Assembly: GCA_033085395.1 (NCBI GenBank)
Contig: JANQBS010000321.1
Span: 1 to 40,140, forward strand
Source: Xanthoparmelia taractica
Lineage: Eukaryota; Ascomycota; Lecanoromycetes; Lecanorales; Parmeliaceae
Reading direction: 5' to 3'
Length of the DNA stretch: 40,140 nucleotides
In this document: in pieces, positions 31,881 to 40,140 of the stretch
Layout: every line of letters begins with the position of its first letter
Position numbering within the stretch: the stretch's first letter is position 1
The notes under the pieces: model-generated
What the model was told of the DNA's origin: nothing
Databases searched by the model: none
What the model saw: the letters and a program-made list of their open reading frames with translations, nothing else
Position numbers and translations under genes: made by a program

Positions 31881-32531
31881 CTAGTGGGATTCGTACCAAC
31901 ACATAAGGCAGTCGTTGATGAGAACCACGTGTACTGTACTCTTAGTATGGGATGCCGGTCTGCCTACATGCATCTTGCAGTCTTCTAGACACGCCGACAT
32001 GAGCTGTTCCACAAGGTCTTTACTGGTTCGGTTTACCAGATCATCCGACCATTGCAGGTGTGCATGTTCCGGACACATTGGCAGGGCCACAGGGGCCTTG
32101 GTGAACCCATGCATGTACTTGAAGGTGCCGCCCCGTAATGACTCACGCAGCTCCCAGTAATGTGAGCGAATGATGAGCTTCAATTGCCTGCAGCCAGAAA
32201 GAAAGTCGAAAAACTGCGCAAGACGCGCACAGTTAATATTCTGTTTACGCACAACGATTACTTCGCGCAATGCGCTCTGACCCAGCACACCTATTTGACC
32301 AAGCCAGGGAAGGTCATCAATAGGATTGATCACCCATGTGTTGATAGAGAGGAGTATTGGGTACGCCTCGTTTTAGATCTGGCGGCAGGTTACAAGGATT
32401 GCTGCTTTGGACTTGTATTCAGCCGGCGAGGACGTTTTTGGTCGCACAGTCCCTTCTGAGCGTAGGAGGTATTTGTAGATGTGAAGACGGAGCTCAGGTG
32501 GCAGAAGCGTGAGTAAGAGGCAGCATGCCAT
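31881..32531 (-). pseudogene. F-box/2EXR-like protein with one in-frame stop
   Basis: A single 217-codon frame from the ATG at 32531. The opening LLLTLLPPELRLHIYKYLL and the following AILVTCRQI are the hallmark of the fungal F-box-like/2EXR group, in which the next residues usually read Y-x-EA-xP-ILL. Here the codon after CRQI is TAA (32373-32375) in place of the expected Tyr, and the frame then continues as NEAYPILLSINTWVI to a normal stop at 31881. Rest of the protein: LPWLGQIGVLGQSALREV, FFDFLSGCRQLKLIIR and a Cys-containing C-terminus. One substitution separates it from an open gene, so it is either a very young pseudogene, a sequencing error or a readthrough case. No intron removes the stop without losing conserved text. 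Confidence 0.7.
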
Positions 32532-33524
32532 CTTGGATACTAAATGCAGAGGAATGGTCGAAAGTGACACTGTTTACTTTGACCGCGAAATTTCTGGTGG
32601 TCCACTAAACTGGCAAAAAGAAGATCAGGTAGGCTTAAATACTGGCGAATACTATCTTTTCCGCGAGTCTCAGGCGCTGAAACACAACATGAACAGAAAA
32701 TCCTCCGCTTTGACACAAGATCAACTACGTTCGAGCCTTGCGTTCTTAAAGCAGCGAATGCCGTTGCAGCTCGGATGGCTTTCCCAAAAGTGGCAGTCAC
32801 ACCCTACCGTAGTTTGGCAGCTGATCTATTAGTTCCGCTGAGTACGGCTGAGGACTTAGCGATATGTGAGTTGGTACAAGTAACCAAAGCCTTTAACACA
32901 AAACGTGTGAATCGACAAGGAAATGGTCAAGAGCTGCAAGCTTACATAGTTGAGCATCAGTCGTAGTGTCCTAGGGATGTATCCGGAGCGTAAGTTTGTC
33001 GTTCAGAAGGAAGCCTGAGCTGCCTGTCAACAAGGACATTTTTGATTCTGACCTCTGTCTAAATGACGGTGTTCTTTACCATACCGTCAGAAGATGAAAG
33101 GCATCAGATGCAGAACTTCTCATACAATGCAGCCAGCTATGTTGTACGTTGCCCACAAGAAGGATGCGTGTTAGCAGCTGTCTGTGTTTAATCTTGTTCC
33201 GCGCAGTCGACATAGGGTTAGGGCTGGGTCCTCAGCTCCATATGACGCTAGGCTCTAAGAAGCTAGATTAGTTCATTCGTGCCGCTAGCTCCCGAACCTT
33301 TCTATTTTCGTCTGTCCGGCCCCTGATCACTTTACCAGCAGCTGCGTCTCAACTGCATACCGCGATATCAACTCTACCCCGTTCATCCAGCATTATCCAA
33401 GTTATTGTCTCGCTTCGAAAACATATACATCTGTACTTACATTCTCGATTTTATTGCCATGAGAGAAAGCTGCATATCAAGACGCATTTTCTCCTTGTCG
33501 CGACCTCCGTAGAGTCAATCGAAC
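32532..33524. other. Divergent intergenic region
   Basis: Holds the promoters of the F-box-like gene and the right-hand sugar transporter. Open frames at 32509-32966 (+) overlap the start of the F-box-like gene and have no family features. CT-rich leader sequence lies around 33300-33420. Confidence 0.4.
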
Positions 33525-35296
33525 ATGTCCTACCAGCCCATCGACGACGACGACGAGACGCGCCGCTTGAACTCGTTTGATATTTCTGACTCCGTCAAAG
33601 AATCGCGCTCTAGACCTCGACCAAAGTATGGCTTCACCGCTCCTCGACTCCACACTCTCATCTCCGTCGCAGCGGGCACTGTCATGACCCTGTTCGGCTA
33701 TGAGCAAGGAGTTTTCGGTGGTATCATTGTTGGTCAGGAATTCCAAGAGTATTTCCATCATCCATCACCATCTTTGACAGGCTTTGTGACGAGTATCTAC
33801 GATCTGGGATGTTTTGCCGGCGCTTTACTGACACTTGTGGTGGGAGAGTGGCTGGGGAGGAAACGTATGCTTGTTATATTCACCATCATCATGACTAGTG
33901 GAATACTGCTGCAGACTGGCGCGCATTCCATGAATCACCTGCTTTGGGGGAGGTTTATCGCTGGCATAGGCAACGGTGGTAACACTGCAACGGCACCTGT
34001 CTGGCATGTCGAGACGTCTCATCAAGATGCCAAAGGCAAAGCCGTAGTCAAGGAGATGGTGGTAAACGTCATGGGCTTCGTCATTTCTAACATCATCACT
34101 CTTGCCTTTAGCAGGATTACAACAGAAGCCCAGTGGCGCTTCCCTTTGGGTATTCAGCTCATCTTCATCGTCATCATACTGGTTCTTGTGCCTATTTTAC
34201 CAGAGTCCCCTCGCTGGCTGCTGGCGAGAGGGAGAGATGCTGAAGCGAAGACCATCCTCGCCAGTCTGAGCGAGCATGATGTAGAGCGCGAATTCAAAGG
34301 AATACGAGATTCGGTCCGCCAAGAAATGGCCGTTCAAGCATCCTGGTCACAGATTTTCAGAGGTGGTCCAGCAACGCGAAGACTTTTATTGGGGATGCTA
34401 CTTCAAGTTTGGTAAGATAATTTCCTGCTCAAGTTTTACTTTACGGGTTTGTGCCAACGCTCCACAGCCAACAGCTCACGGGCATCAACGTCCTTTGCTA
34501 CTATCTTCCCCTTGTCCTCCACAAAAGCGTGGGCCTCCCCGAACTCGCCTCCCATATCCTATCCACCGGTATCGCGGTACTTTACATGTTCGCCACCGCA
34601 GCCTCGCTCTTCTTCATCGAACGCCTAGGTCGGCGCCCCCTGCTAATGTCAATGGCGGCAGCCATGGCCATCTCATTCCTCGGCATCGCCATCAGCACAG
34701 AAATCAGCCACGACAACGGCCACCACATCCCCGGCATCGTAGCCACAGTATTCATAACTTTCTACTTCCTCGCCTTCGGCTTCGGCTGGGTTGCCGTGCC
34801 CTGGCTGTACCCGGCCGAAATCAACTCGTTAAGCATGCGTACAAAAGGAGCCGCACTCGCCACAGCCTGCGACTGGCTATTCAACTACGTCGTCGTCCAA
34901 ACCACACCAATCGGCATCCACTACCTCCACTGGGGTCTCTACCTGCTCTACGCAATCCTGAACGCCTCCTTCGTCCCCATCATCTACTTCCTCATCGTCG
35001 AGACCGCGGGCAAGAGTCTCGAACAGATCGACCAGTGGTTTGCCGCGAACACCGGATGGCTGGTGCACAAAGCCGGCACTGCAGCTTCCACAATGACCGC
35101 CGGAGCAGCGACGCTAGCGAACGGGGCAGCGGGACATGAGGAGATGCGAGAAGGCAATGAGCGCGAAGGCATGGTCAAAGCGTACGAGCAGCAACAGAGG
35201 CGGAGCTACGATGCAGACATGCGACCCCTTGACGAAGATGACTTTGTGCTGGCAGATGAGGAGGAAGAGGATAATGATTTCAAGTACCACGAGTAA
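33525..35296 (+). CDS. MFS sugar transporter, 2 exons
   Basis: Exons 33525-34411 and 34468-35296 encode 571 residues; the 56-nt intron starts GTAAGA and ends CCACAG, phases close. Twelve hydrophobic helices and the sugar porter motifs are visible: GYEQGVFGG, GEWLGRKR, LPESPRWLLARGR, CQQLTGINVLCYY, ERLGRRPLL, WLYPAEI and VETAGKSLEQID. The cytosolic tail is long and acidic (LDEDDFVLADEEEEDNDF). It is probably a plasma-membrane sugar/H+ symporter. It is only distantly similar to the transporter at 912-2955 (different intron positions), so the two are not a recent duplicate. It lies 2 kb beyond the cyclase, but sugar porters are not usual triterpenoid exporters and I do not count it as a cluster gene. 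Confidence 0.92.
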
Positions 35297-36272
35297 CGGC
35301 ATATGCTATAGGCGCCGGGATGGTAGGAGGGTTTCATCTTTCTTTTATACGCACTTAGACAGCACCGCGACGTTAGAGTACCCGATAGCCCACATAGCCT
35401 CTATATAACACCAGCATGTCAGATTTCGAGTGCATCCCCCAGCTCGAATACAGTGGCCCACTATTGACAGGCATATTACGTAGGACACCTCACATACACG
35501 CCCCTAAATGAGCTCAATAGCCACCATCGACATCATACTCATGAACCCCCAAGCAGCGACTACGTAGTCGCATTGGTGTTGTACATACCACCCGCATGTA
35601 TCGTCTCGCTTCCAAGCCGCCTGAAAGAGGCCTACAACAATTACATTGTACGCAACTATAATCCTCGGTTCAATTGGGTGCGAAACCCTTCTAACACTAA
35701 CCCGAACGGTTAGGGCTGAGCGGGAACGAAATCCCAGTCTGATATTCTATCAGACGAACGAGAACACACCCTCCTCTTCGTCCGTTCCATATTCCTAGAT
35801 GAGAATACATGCTGCTATATGATTCTTTCATTGTTGACGAGTTACACCGCAAAGCTTTATGATCTGACTACATTTCATCATCTATCCACTCTGATTGGAG
35901 CTCCCCGCACAGCCCTTCGACCACCTTTCTTTATCAACTATCGCTGCAGAAAGGTTGGCTGGTACAATAGTCTCGCAACAGACGCCGTAGTCGAAGCTGG
36001 GAAGGATATAACAAATGCTTCGGGACGAGGCTTCTCCACCTTGGTGCTTCCATGGTCGTGTGGCAGTCCTTTTGACGGTTTGTTAGGCTTAAATCACACC
36101 ATTTTATCGAGGTCCAGCCTTCACAATATGCAACCGTCGAGAACGTGATGGCACCGGATCGAGTCCTCGTCCACGAATGCATTGTAACCTCCGATGGATT
36201 CGCCAACTCGCACTTTCAGACTCGAGACAGGTAGCAAGCCGAGATAATATCGATTTTCGTATGCTTTCTCCT
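35297..36272. other. Intergenic region with hairpin row
   Basis: Downstream of the transporter. Contains the four-hairpin segment at 35676-35755 described separately; otherwise no gene. Open frames at 35819-36206 show no family features. Confidence 0.45.
35676..35755. other. Row of four small hairpins
   Basis: Four consecutive inverted repeats in 80 nt: GGGT/ACCC (35676-35688), CTAACC/GGTTAG (35697-35713), GGGA/TCCC (35722-35735) and a perfect 8-bp GTCTGATA/TATCAGAC with a 3-nt loop (35737-35755). The first three all have CGAA in the loop. Could be a structured RNA or a decayed repeat; function unknown. Confidence 0.4.
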
Positions 36273-36857
36273 TCACGCCAAGTCGTGCAGCGTCAGAGCT
36301 GACTGCTTTAGGTCCCCAAAGTTGGGTACGTCAAAGCTGTATCTGTAAAGATTCTGCCGGCTCGGTGAGGAATCAAGCTCGACGGCATGTTCTTCACCGC
36401 GCAGTTCATGTCGCTCTCCAAATGAAGGTTTAGGCTGTTGAAGCTCTTCCCCCGGCAGCTCTTGATATTGGTCATTGTCCATCAATTCAAAAGTCTCCTC
36501 TGGTGAAATCTCAGAACCTCTCCGCTCGGCGCTCAACTCGGCTTTGTTCTGTAGATATATCTGCATGCTTTCTGTTTGGTTGCTGGACTCACTTCCAGCG
36601 CTTATTGTCACAGCTGCTCTCTCTTGTGCTTGGCGCATTTTCCAATGTTTTTGTATCTGAAAGAAACAAAACAAAACGATGACAATGACAACACTGGGGA
36701 CAATAACCGCAACGAGGACAGCGCCTGTTTCTGGGGAGATTGACTTTGAAGGTTTTGCTACTGCCACACTCGCTGATGATACCGCTGTTCCGCTTGGTTG
36801 ACCACCATCGGCGATATGCTTTGCTGATGCTGCCCAGCAAAGGAAATCAGCAGCTTC
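36273..36857 (-). CDS. Last exon of a single-pass membrane protein (partial)
   Basis: Open frame with no ATG before the membrane segment, preceded by a stop at 36858-36860 next to possible acceptors (TTTTAAG or TTAAGAAG), so it should be a 3' exon. It encodes a short Ser/Thr/Ala-rich stalk (QPSGTAVSSASVAVAKPS), one membrane helix (GAVLVAVIVPSVVIVIVLFCFF), a basic stop-transfer (HWKMRQ) and an acidic cytosolic tail with KAELSAERRG and QELPGEE. This layout is common in fungal Mid2-like or WSC-like wall sensors with an extracellular domain. I could not identify the upstream exons in 36860-37250, so the ectodomain is unknown and the gene may be truncated. Confidence 0.5.
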   Translation of the reverse strand, partial: EAADFLCWAASAKHIADGGQPSGTAVSSASVAVAKPSKSISPETGAVLVAVIVPSVVIVIVLFCFFQIQKHWKMRQAQERAAVTISAGSESSNQTESMQIYLQNKAELSAERRGSEISPEETFELMDNDQYQELPGEELQQPKPSFGERHELRGEEHAVELDSSPSRQNLYRYSFDVPNFGDLKQSALTLHDLA

Positions 36858-38508
36858 TTAAAACCAACGGGAAGCTCTAAACTTGCCTGTCACCGACATC
36901 ATATCTTGTGTGTGGCACAAAAGGGCAACAGATACCACACGTTTAATTTTTCAAGAATGCTCATCACGATCGGTAGCTAACTTTGATCTTGAGAGAAACA
37001 CAAATATACGGCGAAGGAACGGTGTACCAATACTCGAAGGCCCAGTCTCACAGCGGTCTGGGCTACATATAATACATACCAGCAGGGCGTATTCTCCTGC
37101 ATGAAGCACGGTGGACAGAGTTTTGAATATAAGCCCCGCGCCCACTTCCTGTCACACTAGGTGGAGGCGCTCCAATCCTCGGTCCTTCTCTACGCTCAAT
37201 CCCGGTGAGATCCTAGCTAGCCCTAGAATTTTGTAGATTTGCAAAATGTACGGTGAAGGCTTACAGATCGCACTTCCCATTTCTAGTGTTTCACATCTCA
37301 CGACATGTAAGTCCAGGACACAGCGAGGCACACACCAACCACGATCGGATGGATTGTAGAAGATTCAATATCCGGAGAAAAGCCTCAAGATTAGCGCCTC
37401 TAAGTATTTCGATACTCATCGTTTCGTCTTCTATCTATGAATAATGGCATAATGGTTACAACGATGAACACCTTCCCATACATCGGACTGCACAATGCGA
37501 TCCCAACTTTCCAAGCCTCACTTTATGTCCTATTTTCAGCAACATGTTAACTGTCAAATGATTCTATTGTCGGCGGAATGTGACGCGAAGATTACTGTTT
37601 TGGGCGCCTGGCTGCGCAATTCGCTGACTGGCAATCTTGAGAGCGCTCTTATCACTCTCATCGCGCTATACAAGCACAAGGCTGAATTCATCGAATTCGA
37701 ATAGCCACGGTTTGCATTTCCAGTCTGAGGCTCGGTTCTTGGTGGCACAGCCGTATGCATGCAACGTGGCGTCAACGAGCCGGAACCGAAGCCCACCAAG
37801 CAGTTTTCAAGTTTTTTGTTGCATATTCCTCGAAAAGCCAAAGGAGAATCCCAAAGGATTCCTCATACATGATGGAGAGACGTCAGGCTGCCTGCAAAGA
37901 GTACGATGCTAGCAGATCAAGGCTTGTTTGAGCTTCTAATTATATTCGATCGCCCGCAGCATACTTTGCCATACACGGGCGTTCAGTCTGCATATATATC
38001 TTTTCGGCATGCTACCATTGGCCATTTTGTCTTATCCTTCAATCTTCTACAGCACAATGCTGGCGCAGACATGCATGTAGCTGCAATAAGAGGACATATG
38101 TCGTTTCTCCGCCTGGGAGGCTAGGGGGTGCTCTCGAATGCTACTGGTTGATTACCCTAAAGAAATGCAAACGAAGTCGCAATTTCGGCGAATCAACCTT
38201 ACGCCGACCGAGGACACACCTCATGTTGGGCACGCTGGCTGAATGTTCTAATTTTGGTAGCTGACTTGCATAGTAGTACGCGTTCGTTTCAGGCAGCTCA
38301 ACTTCCAGATATTTAAACCTTCGGTCTGCCTTTTATTCTCTTGTTTCCAAAAGTCATGTTTAAGACAAGAATTTTTGATTGTTGAAAACGCCTTGAAAAT
38401 AACTCTTTGATTGACAACGCTGGGGGCAGCCCAATTGTAGGCGATTTGCCTTCACGAACTCGAAGGCTTAATTGTGGCAAGCAGCAAGTGAAGAGAAGTG
38501 AAGAGAAA
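36858..38508. other. Intergenic region
   Basis: May contain unrecognised 5' exons of the membrane protein to the left (a stretch around 37090-37190 on the minus strand reads open in pieces). Otherwise small open frames without features (37495-37704, 37637-37912, 37906-38124). Confidence 0.35.
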
Positions 38509-40140
38509 ATGAAGCCACGCCAAGTTCTGAGAGCTTGTTGGTCCGGCCTCCAAAAAGGGTTCAAGATCTTGTTCCGTATCCTCGGCCTGAGCATCATAAT
38601 GGCCGGTCTGAGGTCACTGCGAAATCTTTCCATAGGAAAAGGCTTTGACGAACCCACCAAAGTTGCGATTCACCAAAGCCGGTCAATTGCATGTTTACGA
38701 GCACTTATCCACATTGCTCCGTTGGGTGTCGCCTTATGGGAGATAATCTTGAATTGGAACACCTACTTTGTCGGAGCAACCATCCGAAACATAGCCTACT
38801 ATCAATTTGGGGCCAAAATCCACGAAATGGCGGCACAGGCATCACTGGCTGCGGTTGTATTCACATATATATGGTAAGAATGATGTAAGTCAAAGGACTT
38901 AAGATGTTTACATGTATCAGGTATGAGTTATCTCTGGGTCAAGGTCTTCCGTTTGGAGCCCTTTTCTCTGCTCTCCACATTTCGCAGGCAAGCTACCTGT
39001 GGTCCATGGAGTTTTGGGGAACGGCTTGCTCCAAACATCTTCCAATACGCCGGAGAGTTGGCGTCGTCCTGACAATCATCACCGCGATACTTCTAGCAGC
39101 CACCATCGGCCCATCAAGTGCAATTCTTCTCATCCCAAGATTGGCCTACTGGCCGGCTGGAAGCACAGATATTTGGCTTAATGCCACATCCCAAGATATA
39201 TGGCCGGATCGGTTAGTTAAAAGTTCTTTGACCCTTACTAGACGTTTTCGATGTGCTAATAGTCAATTAGTACGGACGGCTCTCTAGTGTCAACCGATTG
39301 CCTATCTTGGGACCCTGTGACATACGACGTTGATTGTCCTTCTAGCGGCTGGCAAGCTATTCAAGAGACAATGGATCTTACCGCACGTTCGATACCCAGG
39401 AACGATGCAGTGTATTATGGAGCTGAAATACCAGCCGCAGTGGAGATTACGGGCAGATCGTCACTTCGGCAGCTAACTAGCTTAATCGCCACCACAGATG
39501 AAGGCAGTCCCATGTTCACTTCCTGGATTGCAACCACACAGCAGGTTGCAGTCGCCGACGCTCTGACTACTACGGGGATCCTGTGGGGTATCGCAATGTC
39601 CAATACTAGCACAAAAGGTCATGGCTCAGTACTAAATCAGCTTGACGCTGTGCACAGTATTACAACTGATTACTATCAACCTTACACTAGCGTGGTCTGC
39701 TACTACGATACTATACGCGGACCGTCTGATACCGCTCCTGTGGTATTTCCTGCTTATTCTTCACTTGGTGTGCAGGCTGTCAAAGCGTTAGCGTCTGGTA
39801 ACTTTACTCGTGCAGGTCTCACGGTCTTTCATAACCTTACCAAACTCGACATCTTTAATACAGTCGGTGGGCTAGGCGAGTATCGTTTACGATGGGTTGA
39901 GCTCCCATTTAATGATACAGCTATCGGGGCAGTCATCCTAAAACCGCGATCCCCTCAGAATTCCACACAAGAGATTCTAATGTGCAGTGTTGGCGCTGGA
40001 TGGGGCTCGTCGAAAATGAACACCTCTATAGCGTCAGGGAGCGCGACGCCGGTCCGAAGTGAGGTTAGTGTTCTCATTCATGAAGGCATACACATCGGGA
40101 CCAAGCAGTACTGTAGATAGTTGATTGGGCCGTCCCAACG
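38509..40140 (+). CDS. Large multi-spanning membrane protein of unknown function (3' end outside window)
   Basis: Exons 38509-38873, 38921-39211, 39271-40063 and a last piece from 40117 running off the edge; introns of 47, 59 and 53 nt, phases closing at 483 codons before the last intron. I chose the ATG at 38509 (AAAATGAAG); the frame is open further upstream to about 38407 but has no ATG there. At least three membrane helices occur in the first 210 residues (CLRALIHIAPLGVALWEIIL, AALAAVVF-type helix, VVLTIITAILLAATIG), followed by IPRLAYWPAGSTDIWLNAT and a long extracytoplasmic domain with several N-glycosylation sites (NTS, NFT, NLT, NDT, NST) and a few cysteines. I recognise the type as a conserved ascomycete membrane protein without assigned function. 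Confidence 0.75.

Noticed and set aside
34363..35139. A 258-codon frame rich in Arg, His and Pro over the second transporter exon.
   Set aside because: Shadow frame of the transporter coding sequence.
33525..35296. The right-hand transporter as the exporter of the terpenoid cluster.
   Set aside because: Motifs are those of sugar porters, and a broken F-box-like gene separates it from the cyclase; nothing ties it to the pathway.
33216..35718. The 11-mer GGTTAGGGCTG occurs on both sides of the right transporter (33216 and 35708), and resembles a telomere repeat.
   Set aside because: Pairs of identical 11-mers are expected by chance in 40 kb, and there is no TTAGGG array.

Overview
The window is nuclear DNA from a filamentous ascomycete, most likely Pezizomycotina. 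The evidence is short GT-AG introns of about 42 to 180 nt with CTNAC-like branch sites, and typical fungal families: a Zn2Cys6 regulator, cytochrome P450s, MFS sugar transporters, a SAT4/Pth11-type membrane protein, a GH128 glucanase and small secreted proteins. I saw no tRNA, rRNA or CRISPR array. Gene models were built by hand by joining frames across splice sites and checking that phases close.

Left part (1-19 kb): a 7-exon sugar transporter (912-2955, -), an RRM protein (3813-4715, -), a broken FAD monooxygenase (5153-6586, -), a RING protein (7459-8019, -), a 7-exon Pth11-like membrane protein (9698-11150, +), a small secreted protein (12441-12941, +), a GH128 glycoside hydrolase (13164-13901, -), a 407-residue protein of unknown function (15481-16828, +) and a secreted Ser/Thr-rich protein (17371-18282, -).

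Middle part (19.9-31.4 kb): this looks like a terpenoid gene cluster. It holds a P450 with an internal deletion and frameshift (19937-21406, -), a Zn2Cys6 regulator with two in-frame stops (22318-24643, -), an intact 532-residue P450 (25399-27351, -) and, divergently from it across a 2-kb spacer, an intronless 667-residue squalene-hopene cyclase with the DxDD motif (29366-31369, +). The spacer carries a tandem CCCCGGGG palindrome repeat, an AT-rich tract and a 326-bp MITE-like element with 29-bp terminal inverted repeats. The likely chemistry is cyclisation of squalene to a hopanoid-type triterpene followed by P450 oxidation. The regulator and one P450 look decayed, so the pathway may be constitutive, controlled from elsewhere, or dying.

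Right part (31.4-40.1 kb): an F-box/2EXR-like gene with one in-frame stop (31881-32531, -), a second sugar transporter (33525-35296, +), a row of four small hairpins (35676-35755), the last exon of a single-pass membrane protein (36273-36857, -) and a large multi-exon membrane protein running off the right edge (38509-40140, +).
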